Shown: positions 31,826-44,338, counted from the stretch's first letter. The stretch is DNA of 64,000 nucleotides from Linanthus parryae (GCA_023055425.1 JALGPY010000035.1:3153501-3217500); one strand, 5' to 3'. Notes: generated by a model not told the origin, from the letters alone. Numbers and translations are program-made.

Positions 31826-33254
31826 TGTTGGAATAGATGCCCTAGAGGCAATCGTAGATTTAGTATGAACAATGTTTTGGCTAGAATATTCATTTATTAT
31901 TTATGGCGATATTTAATATAATGAAGTCCTTAGATAAATTGTGTTATTTATCTTAAATATCCCTAGTCCATTATATTGATTAATAGGACAATCAAGTATA
32001 TACTAGTATGTGGATAGATTGATATGGAGATATCAAGTCTAACACATGGGTGTGCATTAGGAGTAATGGCATACTGGATTGACCCACGACGAAAAGGATA
32101 CATTAGATTACGTGAAGTCACAATCGCTTTTCGTAGTGCTAATATTATTGCAATCCTTGGACTTGAAGTCACTAGATACTCTAGTTGTGAAATATTGCGC
32201 TTTGATGTTATCAAACGTTACACTGTAACTAGGTAATCATAAAGGTGGCTATCAGGCGTGATAGGAAGCAAGCTTAGAGATCGTAATGATGTAGATAGGA
32301 TTTGTCCCTCCCACATAATGGGGGTAAATATCCACGGCCGCTCGAGGGATGAGGCTTATTGAATGTCTGGCCAGACTCAGATAAATTAATATAGAGATAT
32401 TAATGTTATCTGCAAGTATAAGCATATTCCCAGGATCGAGGAACTATGGATTGGATATACGAGTGTGACTATTTATGTCTCGTGTCCAATCCTAATATGG
32501 AGACAAAGGGATAATGCAATATGACATATTGGGCACAAAGGTTTGTCGGGATCACTGACTATTTCTATTGGTTGGGTGGCATGGATGTGTTGCTAGACAC
32601 CGCTCCATGTTAGTAATAGTTACTACCAACTATATAGAAACCTATGGGGTCACACGTCAAATAGAGTAGAGCTAGATTTGGGATTAATTAATAAAGATTA
32701 ATTAATAGAAGGATCATTGTGCAACACCTAGCAAACTTAGTAGGACTAATTTGCAAGGAAGGGAATAGTTCTAGTCCTACTAGAACAAGAAAACTCTAAT
32801 ATGGAAACAACACGGAGTTGTTGGAGTATATATATAAGAGGCTCTAGCTTCCTTCCTACATGAGTTATTATTAGACATAACACAAAGAGTGGGAGAGAGA
32901 AAAAGAGAGAGCAAGACAAACTAGAGGGCCGAAACCCCCTAGCCGTCCGCCCCCTCTACCCGACGGCAAAGAGGAGGCCGCCCCTCCCTTGTGCCTTTGT
33001 TGCTTTGATCTTCTTCCCTCTTTCTCCGGGTTCAAGCTAGCACTTGTTTGAAGGAAGAATCTAGATCTCACCTCTAGACGTGGATCAACCGTAGAGACGA
33101 GGACATCATTCTTCGTGTGATCTCACAAATCAAAAGGTACACATCTTCTATGACCTTAAGCATGTTATGATGTCTCTTCCAGTGATCCTTGGTGGGCTTT
33201 GAGTAGGATTAATTTTTGTTATTCCGCTGCGATTACCTACGTCAAAACCCAACA
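31826..33254 (+). repeat. Copia B 5' LTR
   Basis: Starts TGTTGGAATAGATGCCCTAG and ends AAAACCCAACA. It holds a likely promoter near 32827-32837 (TATATATATAAG) with a purine- and C-rich leader after it. The small ORFs 31963-32214 and 32024-32236 are LTR sequence, not genes. Confidence 0.95.
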
Positions 33255-33255
33255 G

Positions 33256-33268
33256 TGGTATCAGAGCC
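33256..33268 (+). other. Copia B primer-binding site
   Basis: TGGTATCAGAGCC directly after the LTR is an exact complement of the plant initiator tRNA-Met 3' end. Confidence 0.95.
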
Positions 33269-34858
33269 ACTGGTCGTAGAGCATAACATGATATTATGTG
33301 TTTACGATTTCAGTTCATACACCGTATTATTGTTTATTACAAAAAACTGAAAAAAATGGCATAGTAGATGCAATATTGAATTTGATTCAATCAAACAAGA
33401 CCCAATTTAACATTGGATGTTAGAATTGGTGAGTTTAATCACATATGATGTGAATAATTGGGTTCTTGAAAAATTAGGGTTCATGGGCACATGATTGAAA
33501 AGGGGTTTTCAATTATGGAAACAAAGTTATGGAAATAATTCCATAAGGAAACAACCTTGCTTGGGCAACAAGGAAGGAGTAAGGGGAGTAGGGCCGAAAC
33601 CCTAGCCGCCCGCCCCTCCCTTGCGCGCCAAGCAAGGCCGCGGGCCTCTAGGCGTGCGGCGTTCCTGGGGTTCGGGCCACTTGTTGGCTTGGGCCCTTTG
33701 GACCGTTGTAAAACCCTAGTTACCCAATTTCATTAAAATTAAAACAAGCGCGTTAAAAATTGGTTTTAACTGTATTATGTGCTATATTGCATGGTGGATG
33801 GATATGGCCTAGGATTGTGGATGTTTATTGTTTTGTGGTTAGGTTTACGGCCTGCGAGCTGATCAAATTAATGTAATAATTAATTAAGTTTTACGGCCTG
33901 CGAGTCGTCTTTTTCTCCTCGACATGTGAGGCTTTTGTTATTTATTTATTCTAGATGTTAGGCTAGAATTAGAAGTATTTAGATGATAGCCAAGAACATG
34001 GAGAAGAAGACCGGAGAACCAAAGGAGCCAAAAGACATCCCTAGGCGCGCAGCTATGGTGGAGCACATGGAGATGAGCTCGGCACTTTAGGGTAATTAGA
34101 TATTATCATTGGCTTGATAATATCATTAGTCTAGGGGCCATATCCATGCCACGTTTTTTTATTTTGTGGATGTTTATTATTCATGCCTTGTTATTTATTT
34201 TGTGTGTATGACGCTACAAGCAAAACGATAACAAGATAATAATAAACAAGGTTGGTCTTTTATTGTGGATGGCCCAATCCAAATAAGTAGACCATGTTGA
34301 TAAGATCAACCAAACAACTTAAAAAGAAACCCCTCAATTAAATATTGCGTTTTGCCTTCTCTTGTCAAAACACCTTTCATGATCATGGCCTATTAAAATT
34401 CGGGCTTGCCAAAGCAAGGCGATTTTAAATTTTCATGATGTGATGCGGACGACGCAAGCTAGTAATGCGTGTATGTTGAAAACAAGAGGTTGGACGCAAC
34501 TAGGCAAGAGTCAATTGGATTGATGAGCTTAGAGGCATGACAATTGGGAGTTATCCAATTGGATAAAGAATAAAAGGAATTTATTCACCTAATTGGACCA
34601 AGAGTTGCATGGGATGCAATTGGAATGGTTCCTACCTAAATAACCAATTCTTGGGTGACTTGCCAAAGCAAGCTCAAGAAGAAGTGAAAAAGGGATCTTG
34701 GACCCACTAGAAAGTATAAAGATATTTTCCGCTTTAATAGTGAGGCTATTAATCCGAGAAAAATAGTGGGAGCTATATTTAATGATCTAGCCATTGTTAA
34801 ATATAGTTAAATTGTTCAAAATACTAAATTGCATATTTCTCGTTTTGTAGAATTCCAA
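33269..34858 (+). other. Copia B long leader, with splice-acceptor-like end
   Basis: This 1.6-kb non-coding leader lies between primer site and gag. It contains short repeats (TTACGGCCTGCGAG twice, near 33846 and 33890). It ends TATTTCTCGTTTTGTAG just 9 bases before the gag ATG. The same acceptor-like string stands at the same place in copia C (63542-63560). Confidence 0.6.
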
Positions 34859-37800
34859 ATGGCAAACAACAACGCATCGAGTTCATCCCTACGATCTGTC
34901 CTTGAGAATGATAAATTGTCTGGAACAAATTTCCTTGACTGGTACAGAAACTTGAGGATTGTCCTCAAGCAAGAAAAGAAGTTGTACGTCTTGGACACTC
35001 CAATTCCAGACCCACCACAAGATGAGTCCCTACTAGCGGAAGTAAGGGCACGTCAGAAACATATTGATGATTCTAATGACGTGACTTGCCTCATGCTTTG
35101 CACCATGACTGGTGAGCTTCAGAAGCAACACGAGAACATGGAAGCCTATGATATGATCAGACACTTGAAACAATTGTTTCAGGAACAGGCAAGGCATGAG
35201 CGCTATGAGGTGTCTAAAGCGTTGTTCAAAAGCAGTCTTGCAGAAGGGAATCCAGTAGGCCCTCATGTACTCCGAATGATCGGGTACATAGAGAACCTTG
35301 AGAGACTGGGGTTCCCACTCGGCCAGGACTTGGCGACTGATCTCGTCTTGCAATCGTTGCCTGACAGTTATAATCAGTTCATTATGAACTATAATATGAA
35401 TGAGATCAACAAGTCTTTGCCAGACCTATTGAACATGCTAAAGACAGCTGAGCAAAGCATCAATAAAGGCAAGGGCAAGGCCATAATGATGGTCCACAAG
35501 AAGAAGGGAAAGTCAGTTGCATCTACTTCAAAAGGAAAACGCAAGAAAGTTGCGAAATCCAAGGATGCCCTAAAGCCTAGTGGAGGCGTGGCTAAAGGTG
35601 AATGTCACTACAGCAGCCAGCCGGGTCACTGGAGGAGGAATTGTCCTAAATTTCTGGAGGATAAGAAGCTTGGAATAGTGATTCCACCACCACCAGGTAT
35701 TTATGTTATAGACGTCAATCTCTCTATTTCATCATCCTGGGTATTGGATACCGGATGTGGTTCTCACATTTGTCGTAATGTGCAGGATTTGAAAAGAAGT
35801 AGAAGATTGCGAAAAGGGGAGATAGACTTGCGCGTCGGGAATGGAGCAAAGGTTGCTGCATTGGCTGTAGGCGTTTATGAGCTATCTTTGTCTTCTGGAC
35901 TTATTTTAGAATTAGACAATTGCTTTTATGTGCCTGCTATGAGCAGAAACATTATTTCCGTTTCTTGTTTGGACGAGAAAGGTTTTTCTATTTCAATAAA
36001 GGACAAGTGTTGCTCCATTTATTTTGATAGTATGCACTATTGTAGTGCGCATTTGTCTAATGGATTGTATATCCTTGATCTAAATAATCCAATCTATAAC
36101 ATAAATACTAAAAGGATTAAAACTAATGATTTAAATCCTACATATCTATGGCACTGTCGTTTAGGCCATATAAATGAGAAACGCATATCTAGACTCCATA
36201 AGGATGGACTTCTAGACTTATTTGATTTGGAATCATATGAGACATGTGAATCTTGTTTATTAGGAAAAATGACAAAGTCCCCTTTCAATAAGAAAGGCGA
36301 GCGGACTAGTGAGTTATTGGCACTCATACATACTGATGTATGCGGACCATTCCCCACGCCTGCCAGAGGTGGTTATACCTACTTCATCACATTTACTGAT
36401 GATTTCAGTAGATATGGATTTGTATACCTTATGAAGGCCAAATCTGAATCCTTTGAATTGTTCAAGGAATTCAAGAATGAAGTAGAGAAGCAACTTGGCA
36501 AGAGTATTAAAGCTCTACGATCGGATCGTGGAGGAGAATACTTAAGCCAAGAGTTTGATGATTATCTTAGAGAGTGTGGGATAGTATCCCAGCTCACTCC
36601 ACCCGGAACACCACAATGGAATGGTGTATCTGAGAGGAGGAATCGCACTCTATTAGATATGGTGCGATCTATGATGTCTCAAACAGATCTTCCGATATCC
36701 TTTTTGGGACATGCTCTAATGACGGCAGCTTTTACCATTAACCGTGTTCCATCCAAATCAGTCATGAAGACGCCATATGAGATATGGACTGGGAGGCGTC
36801 CCATAGTGTCGTTTATGAAGATTTGGGGCTGCGACGTCTATGTAAAGCGTTTACAGACAGACAAGCTCGGGCCTAAGGCGGATAAGTGTAAGTTTGTGGG
36901 ATATCCTAAGGAGACTAAAGGATATTACTTCTATAACCCTACCGAGAACAAAGTGTTTGTTGCTCGCACCGGCGCGTTTCTAGAAAGAGAACTAGTCTCT
37001 AAAGAAGCAAGTGGGAGGGTTGTAGAACTTGAAGAAATTCATGAACCACAAACCACTGAACCAATAATGGAACATGAACAGGAACCACAAGAAGTTGTGG
37101 AAGAGCCTGTTCAGGTAACACAGGAACTCCGTAGATCAGGAAGAGTGCGTCATGAGCCAGAGAGGTATGGACTTCTCTTGACTGAGCCCGATGACGTACC
37201 ACTCATGGAAGATGAGCCTGCAACCTATGGAGAATCCATGAGTGGCCCAGACTATAAGAAGTGGCTAGAAGCCATGAGATCCGAAATGGATTCCATGTAC
37301 ACCAACAAAGTATGAACTTTGGTGGAACTACCCGAAGGGGCTCGACCCATAGGGTGCAAGTGGGTCTTCAAGAAGAAGACCGACATGGATGACAAGGTAG
37401 TTGCCTATAAGGGCCGATTGGTGGCCAAAGGTTATAGACAAATTCATGGTATTGACTATGATGAGACCTTTTCACCAGTCGCCATGACTAAATCCATTCG
37501 AATCTTACTTGCTATTGCAGCATACTACGACTATGAGATTTGGCAAATGGATGTCAAAACAGCGTTCCTTTATGGGAAACTCCTTGAGGATGTGTACATG
37601 ACACAACCAGAGGGTTTTGAGGATCCAGAGAATGCCAATAAAGTCTGTAAGCTGCAAAGGTCCATTTATGGATTAAAGCAAGCTTCTAGGAGCTGGAATC
37701 GACGTTTTGATGACGCAGTCAAAGAGTTTGGCTTCATCAAGAACGAAGATGAGCCTTGTGTTTACAAGAAGGTTAGTGGGAGCTCTATAGTATTTCTGGT

Positions 37801-38794
37801 CTTGTAGGTGGATGACATACTAATCATTGGCAATGATATTCCTACTCTGCAATCTGTTAAAGATTGGCTAGGAAAGTGCTTTGCGATGAAAGACTTAGGA
37901 GACGCAGCCTATATACTTGGTATAAAGATCTATAGAGATAGATCTAAAAGGTTTCTTGGCCTAAGTTAGAGTACATATATTGACAAGGTGTTGAAGAGGT
38001 TCAACATGCAAGATTCCAAGAAGGGATTCTTGCCCATGTCACATGGAGTCACTCTTTCCAAGAATGACTGTCCCTCCAACGAGATGGAGAAGGACCGCAT
38101 GAGCAGGATACCTTATGCTTCGGCCATAGGATCCATCATGTACGCCATGCTATGTACTAGACCAGACGTATCATACGCGTTGAGTATGGTGAGCAGATAT
38201 CAGTCCATTCCGGGTGAGAGTCACTAGATTGCTGTTAAGAACATCCTAAAGTGCTTGAGAAGAACTAAGGATGTATTCTTGATATTTGGAGGAATGGAAG
38301 AGCTAAGTGTAAAGGGTTACACTGACGCAAGCTTCCAAACCGACAAGGATGATTACAGATCGCAGTCTGGATACGTGTTTTGCCTGAATGGAGGAGCTGT
38401 CAGCTGGAAGAGTTCCAAGCAAGGCACAGTTGCTGATTCTACAACAGAAGCTGAGTACATTGCTGCTGCGGAAGCGGCGAAAGAGGCAGTATAGATAAAG
38501 AAGTTTATCGCTGAGCTCGGTGTGGTCCCTAGCATAGTGGATCCCATAGAGTTGTACTGTGACAACTCTGGGGCAATCGCACATGCGAAGGAACCAAGAT
38601 CGCACCAAAAGTCAAAGCATGTACTTAGGAGATTCCATCTTATTCATGATATGATCGATCGAGGAGATGTGAAGATGTGCAAGATTCCGACGGATGACAA
38701 CGTGTCAGATCCGCTCACGAAACCTCTTGCGCAGCGAAAGCATGAAGGGCACGCCAGATCTATAGGCATACGAGATGCGCCAGATTGGCTCTAG
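34859..38794 (+). pseudogene. Copia B gag-pol, one frame with five stops
   Basis: The ATG at 34859 begins MANNNASSSSLRSVLENDKL; the frame runs to 38794. Gag ends in a damaged zinc knuckle (CHYSSQPGHWRRNC, second Cys replaced by Ser). Protease: WVLDTGCGSHIC (about 35740). Pre-integrase: LWHCRLGHIN and CESCLLGK. Integrase: LIHTDVCGPF, ALRSDRGGEYLS, WNGVSERRNRTL. Reverse transcriptase starts near 37300, with KWVFKKK, WQMDVKTAFLYGKL and the active site, where the Tyr codon is now a stop (TAG-VDD, 37805). RNase H: GYTDASFQTDKDDYRSQSGY. Stops are at 37313 (TGA), 37805, 37967, 38225 and 38492 (TAG). No frameshift was found. The part from gag through integrase remains open for 818 codons. Confidence 0.93.
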
Positions 38795-38797
38795 TGC

Positions 38798-38808
38798 AAG
38801 TGGGAGAC
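38798..38808 (+). other. Copia B polypurine tract
   Basis: AAGTGGGAGAC immediately before the 3' LTR. Confidence 0.85.
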
Positions 38809-40237
38809 TGTTGGAGTAGATGCCCTAGAGGCAATCGTAGATTTAGTATGAACAATGTTTTGGCTAGAATATTCATTTATTATTTATGGCGATATTTAAT
38901 ATAATGAAGTCCTTAGATAAATTGTGTTATTTATCTTAAATATCCCTAGTCCATTATATTGATTAATAGGACAATCAAGTATAGACTAGTATGTGGATAG
39001 ATTGATATGGAGATATCAAGTCTAACACATGGGTGTGCATTAGGAGTAATGGCATACTGGATTGACCCACGACGAAAAGGATACATTAGATTATGTGAAG
39101 TCACAATCGCTTTTCGTAGTGATAATATTATTGCAATCCTTGGACTTGAAGTCACTAGATACTCTAGTTGTGAAATATTGCGCTTTGATGTTATCAAACG
39201 TTACACCGTAACTGAGTAATCATAAAGGTGGCTATCAGGCGTGATAGGAAGCAAGCTTAGAGATCGTAGTGATGTATATAGGATTTGTCCCTCCCACATA
39301 ATGGGGGTAAATATCCACGGCCACTCGAGGGATGAGGCTTATTGAATGTCTGGCCAGACTCAGATAAATTAATATAGAGATATTAATGTTATCTGCAAGT
39401 ATAAGCATATTCCCAGGATCGATGAACTATGGATTGGATATACGAGTGTGACTATTTATGTCTCATGTCCAATCCGGATATGGAGACAAAGGGATAATGC
39501 AATATGACATATTGGGCACAAAGGTTTGTCGGGATCACTGACTATTTCTATTGGTTGGGTGGCATGGATGTGTTGCTAGACACCGCTCCATGTTAGTAAT
39601 ATTTACTACCAACTATATAGAAACATATGGGGTCACACGTCAAATAGAGTAGAGCTAGATTTGGGATTAATTAATAAAGATTAATTAATAGAAGGATCAT
39701 TGTGCAACACCTTGCAAACTTAGTAGGACTAATTTGTAACGAAGGGAATAGTTCTAGTCCTACTAGAACAAGAAAACTCTAATATGGAAACAACAAGGAG
39801 TTGTTGGAGTATATATATAAGAGGCTCTAGCTTCCTTCCCACATGAGTTATTATTAGACATAACACAAAGAGTGGGAGAGAGCAAAAGAGAGAGCAAGAC
39901 AAACTAGAGGGCCGAAACCCCCTAGCCGTCCGCCCCCTCTACCCGACGGCAAAGAGGAGGCCGCCCCTCCCTTGTGCCTTTGTTGCTTTGATCTTCTTCC
40001 CTCTTCCTCCGGGTTCAAGCTAGCACTTGTTTGAAGGAAGAATCTAGATATCACCTCTAGACGTGGATCAACCGTAGAGACGAGGACATCATTCTTCGTG
40101 TGATCTCACAAATCAAAAGGTACACATCTTCTATGACCTTAATCATGTTATGATGTCTCTTCCTGTGATCCTTGGTGGGCTTTGAGTAGGATTAATTTTT
40201 GTTATTCCGCTGCGATTACCTACGTCAAAACCCAACA
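38809..40237 (+). repeat. Copia B 3' LTR
   Basis: Same length as the 5' LTR and about 98% identical by eye; starts TGTTGGAGTAGATGCCCTAG and ends AAAACCCAACA, followed by AAATT. Confidence 0.95.
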
Positions 40238-40242
40238 AAATT

Positions 40243-40480
40243 GGCATAAAATGAATGAAAAAAATTATTGACTCGGAGGAGAATCAAACCCGTGTAGTAC
40301 GATTTCCCAACTACAACAACTAACAACTTGGGAAAATGGCCAGTTTTGAACCCAAGATAGACAAAATTCTGTATTCCTTTCAGTTTAGTCATAAAAAATC
40401 AATAAATTAGGGTACTAGTAGAAACTTTCAAGTTGCCCCCCACTTGCCCCTACATATGTCTGCCCCTTCCTGCCAACTAC
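40243..40480. repeat. Right part of the hAT-like repeat hosting copia B
   Basis: It contains a tRNA-like stretch on the minus strand (GTAGTTGGGAAATC with GGGTTTGATTCTCC) like the one at 22870-22910. It ends near GCCCCTTCCTGCCAACTACA, which reads in reverse as an 'AGGGGCAG' hAT-like end. Confidence 0.4.
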
Positions 40481-40523
40481 AGTGAGCAAAATCAATTTTT
40501 TCATCTCAAAACTAACCCACTTG

Positions 40524-40760
40524 CGGCGTCGAAAGTTAGTTCTAGAATCAGATTCAAAGCTCAGCATTGAGCTTCTGCAGAGAATTCGCCAAGGAAGAGG
40601 GGCCGGAGAGGAGATGTGCGACGAGTTAGGAGCGGCGGTTCAGTGGTGTTCTTCACTTTGGCAGAATTTTGAAGCTTTTGAGATCAATTTTGTTCCACGA
40701 GATGCAAATAGAGTAGCTGATTTGTTTGCTAGAAAGTCGTTATTGTCATTCCAGTATAGT
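40524..40760 (+). pseudogene. RNase H-like (RVT_3) fragment, C-terminal half
   Basis: The frame reads RKLVLESDSKLSIELLQRI, then EINFVPRDANRVADLFARKS. This is the second half of the RVT_3 RNase H fold (ESD, then PRxxNxxAD). The N-terminal half is absent. It derives from a LINE ORF2 or a host RNase H-like gene. The longer frame 40482-40913 has no other recognisable domain. Confidence 0.6.
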
Positions 40761-41227
40761 ATATACACAAGACCTCCTGAGTGGGCAATGGTTATATTGG
40801 AAGATGACTTTACAAGCTCTTCTGGCAAAAGAATGAAAATTTTCCCTAAAAAAATAAAAATAAATAAATTAATAAAAACAACTAACCCACTTGCTTTGAG
40901 GTTCCAATTGTGATTAGAGTCCATAAAATCCATGGTCGAGTTGAAAAACTCTGTTAGATCAAGAAGTTCACTGTGCAAATTTAGCACCACCGAATGAGTT
41001 CTCATCGGCGAGGGGTCTCTCGGTGCTCTGTGATGGCGGGCATCCGTTTTTAAAGGATGACCGTTCTCTCGTTGCCACAATCGGGAAATCAGAAATGGAG
41101 TGGTGTAGCAGAAACACATGGAAGTCGGTGATCGGAATGACTGTAGAGAGGGTTGAGAGAATATGGTGTGTGGGTTCAAATCTGAGAGGTTGAAGAAAAA
41201 AGCGTGGGAGTATACGTAGAAAATAAT
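40761..41227. other. No gene recognised
   Basis: A minus-strand open frame (40640-41179) crosses the RNase H fragment in another frame and is most likely its shadow plus chance. Nothing else was seen. Confidence 0.3.
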
Positions 41228-41495
41228 ACTACCTCTGGTTCTTCTCTTTTAGTCTACTTCATTTTTTGTCACTATTCACTCAATCATATTGATCCAGTAA
41301 TTTGATCGGTAAAATAATATAATAATTTTGTAACCGTTGCATGGTCTCGTATAGTTAACTTTCCTCTATAATACCATAAAAAATTATCAAAAAATTATAT
41401 CGTTTTGCTATCTAAATTACCGAGTCAAAGGGATTCAGTTAAGAGTTAAAAAATCAAAATAGGACAATCCAAAAGAAACAAACTAAATAGTCATG
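41228..41495. mobile_element. Degenerate Stowaway-like MITE
   Basis: The two ends are imperfect inverted repeats (TCTTCTCTTTTAGTCTACTT against TTTCTTTTGGATTGTCCTAT). Inside both lie TGATCCAGTAAT and TGACTCGGTAAT. The pattern resembles the element at 31181-31438, much decayed. Confidence 0.45.
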
Positions 41496-41536
41496 TGCTT
41501 CAAGCATATCACTGGACTAAGATGTGGCTTTACTTA

Positions 41537-43027
41537 GACTATCTCCAGTGGTGAGCTTCGGGCTAGGCCGAAGCTCAATTAGTGCTCCAGTCGTTGGTGC
41601 CGGCCTCGGTTGACGGAGAAATTTCTGGTAATTGGGGAAGGAGGAGGGCTTGGGGAGCCGGGGGCTGGCTTGGAGAAGCTTGGCCATAGTGGAGTCTTGT
41701 GGGTGGGGTCTGGTGGGAGTGGTGGGGTCTGTGCGAATAAAATTGAGGGAGATACAAATGTTGGTGAGAAATTGGTGATTACCAGGTGTGTAGACTAGTT
41801 GGCAGAATTAGTGAGTATGCGTCGTTTTATTTGTTCGCATCACAATACTATACTAATTTAGAACAACAATCACTAACGTTTTAGGCTCTGACCTCTCTCT
41901 ACTCTAGAGAGAGACCACCGCCTCTTGTCGGCGGTGGTTCGTCGGCCTTGTTTTTGGATCGGTGTTCGTCTGTTCTCCGATGGCCTCTTTCCAATGGTGG
42001 TGCGCGCTTTGCACCAGTGTGAAGCTTGCTTCCAGTCGACTGTTGTGAGGTCTCTCCGATCAGATCTGGGTTTCGTTGTGGTGGCTGCTCCTCCTCTTCC
42101 CCAGCTGGGAGGCTGTTCTCTCCCCCTCCCCCTCGTTTTGTTTGTTCTCCGACCGCAATAGGTTCTCCGGAGCAGTCCTCTCGCCACCTCTCAGCACCAC
42201 TATACGCTTTTCTTCTTCTCTTGTCGAAGGTGCGCCTTTCCTCTTCTCGGTGCAGCGAGGGGGCTTTCCTCTGTCGTTGTCGCCGTGCTTCATCGTCATT
42301 GCAGTCGTCCTCAGCCACGTTGCTGTTTCAGCCGCCAGTGCTGCCTTTCGGCCGTCCGTGTTTCCGGCGCCGCCATCACCCACCACCTCGCCTAGTCTCC
42401 TGCGTGTCACCACCTCACCGTTTACTTCTGCGGTGCTTTCTCGATTGACGACAGCTGGATGCATAGGGTTTTATTTAGTCCATGTTTATCTAAGTATGTT
42501 GCAAGTCCTTGTGTCTTGTGGGCTTTGTTTTCTTAGCTTGTACTCTATTTTAGTTTAATGAAATTATGCACATATTCTCAAAAAATAGTATACTAATTTG
42601 TTTCATTTTGGGAACTGAAGTATCAGATTGTTCTTGTTTAACATTTTTTTTACTATTGTCATTACTTTAAATTACACAAATTCAATACAAAATTTGAAAA
42701 ATATCAAAATATAATATTCTACACACATATTTCATAAATTATCATTATTATTTTATAATATTATACCTTCATGTAAAATTCAAGTAAATGTCTAATTATT
42801 ATTGTATATGTTAAAATACATGCTAAACTCGTTTAATTATAAACACCATGACTAAGTTTGACAAATAAATAGTATTAATGAAGAGTTGGAGTATTATATA
42901 ATTGTAGGCTTCGGGGAAGACTTTTTCTTACTGAAAACAAGATGGCAATCTTTTAATATTCAAGAAGTCTGAGTGGGATAAGAGGGTGTTTAAGGCTTCA
43001 GAGAAGCCCTCCTCACTGGAGACAGTC
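41537..43027. mobile_element. DNA transposon, PIF/Harbinger-like ends
   Basis: The ends GACTATCTCCAGTGGTGAGC and, reversed, GACTGTCTCCAGTGAGGAGG are inverted repeats. Both are flanked by TTA (41534-41536; 43028-43030), the Harbinger target size. Length is 1491 bp, about half of it a later retroposon (41860-42583). No transposase is encoded. Confidence 0.65.
41860..42583 (+). mobile_element. Retroposon with poly(A) tail inside the Harbinger-like element
   Basis: A 724-bp insert is flanked by AATACTATACTAATTT (41844-41859) and AATAGTATACTAATTT (42584-42599), 15 of 16 identical. It ends in a short A run after TTTAATGAAATTATGCACAT, which looks like a plant LINE 3' end. The first 570 bp are GC-rich and open in several frames on both strands, with no recognised protein. 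I interpret it as a LINE 5' region joined to a LINE 3' end with the middle deleted; a processed transcript is the alternative. Confidence 0.6.
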
Positions 43028-43125
43028 TTACGGCCGTCAGATTAACACTATGAATACCTTACCGGATTTGAACTATACCCAAGCTGCTACGGTATACTTC
43101 ACCAACACTTTCTACTACTCTTAAC

Positions 43126-43800
43126 TATGCTGGCCCCCGGCCCAGTGGCCCGCCCGACAAAGTCCAGTGTGGGTGGGTTTGGGTTAGGAACATTTCAGTC
43201 TAGTACGGACTTGGGCTAACAAAACGAGCATGAACTATAATTGGGCTGGGCTTGGGTTTGAATTCCTCAGCCCATGCCCAACGCAGTCTTTCCCGATGAC
43301 GTAATAAATAATTATACATGCATGTTATATATGTTTTGAATGATTTACTTTGCGAACGTGTAATTTTATAATTTTTACTAACACATAGGGGGTATTGAAT
43401 TGTCATAAAATAATATGTACTAACATGTTACTATCATGTACTTGCATGTTGCAAATCATCTAAACCCAATTCATCTTCTCATTTCTTTACAGACAGCAAC
43501 ATAGCGGTTGGCTTTCTTTACGTAAAAACTTAGTTGATATAGAAAATGTTGTTCAAAAATTATTAAATGTGTTAAATTCGTGATTAATTTCAATCATATT
43601 TGTATTTAACGTACTACTGAGTAACTTTTTAATTTTAAAGTTATTATTCTAAATAAATATTATAATTATTTTGGCCCACAGGTTCGGTTTGGGTTTAGAG
43701 TATTTTCAAATGGGTCGGCCTTGAGTTCGAGTGTTGGCCTGAATGATGAGTTGGGTTGGGCCGGCCCAACCCAACTCAGCTCGGCCCATGGCCAACCCTA
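43126..43800. mobile_element. hAT-type MITE of a second family
   Basis: A 675-bp element with an exact 8-bp target duplication CTCTTAAC (43118-43125 and 43801-43808). The ends TATGCTGGCCCCCGGCC and, reversed, TAGGGTTGGCCATGGGCC are imperfect inverted repeats. Subterminal GGCCC/TGGGC words repeat. No coding sequence. Confidence 0.8.
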
Positions 43801-43890
43801 CTCTTAACAACTTAAAAGGAGAACGACGTAGGCGACCTACTGAAACTGAAGTAGTGGTTGTACCAGAGCGTATACATAAGAAGTATCAGT

Positions 43891-44338
43891 TAGGGGTGCA
43901 ACTTGGGCGGGTTGAACCCGACCAACTTGGTAATTTGGACGCGCTTTGACAAAAATTCTCAGCCCGAATTGCCCGATTTGCATGACCACTACCTATAAAT
44001 ATTATATTTTAAAATAATTGTATAGCATATCTAACATGAATATGCTACTTTTCTTTTGATTATTAGCGATGTTTTTAATCATTGTTTTGTTCTTGAACTA
44101 GTTGATTTGTTTTTTCCCAATAATTTATTATTTTCTTGTGTTTTTATAAAGATATTAAGTTTAATGTACTAATCCGAATTCAACCCGAACCCAAATTGAT
44201 TTATACGAATTTGGGCTCGGACGGATTGACAATACTCTTAACCCGGGTCGGGCTGGGTTTGGGCAGCCACGATAGAACTCGGGCTCGGGCTTGGACAGGG
44301 GTGCCAACCCCGTCTAGCCCGCCCGAGTTGTAGTCCTA
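43891..44338. mobile_element. hAT-type MITE, copy 2
   Basis: A 448-bp element with an exact 8-bp target duplication GTATCAGT (43883-43890 and 44339-44346). The ends TAGGGGTGCAACTTGGGCGG and, reversed, TAGGACTACAACTCGGGCGG match copy 1 at 16270-16914. The interior is shorter than copy 1. Confidence 0.92.

Larger units (their letters stand above)
31826..40237 (+). mobile_element. Complete Ty1-copia element B
   Basis: LTRs of 1429 bp each (31826-33254 and 38809-40237) enclose a 5.5-kb interior. The target duplication AAATT is exact (31821-31825 and 40238-40242). The LTRs have no length difference and, by eye, about 25 substitutions (close to 2%), so the insertion is fairly recent. The primer site is complementary to initiator tRNA-Met. 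One gag-pol frame, stopped by five nonsense codons, fills the interior after a 1.6-kb leader. Copia A and C are from the same family. Confidence 0.95.

Noticed and set aside
32024..32236. Conserved 70-codon ORF repeated at 39007-39219
   Set aside because: It is conserved only because both copies are LTRs of the same element.
42026..42558. Overlapping long ORFs on both strands at 41.9-42.6 kb
   Set aside because: GC-rich retroposon sequence keeps all frames open; no family motif in any frame.
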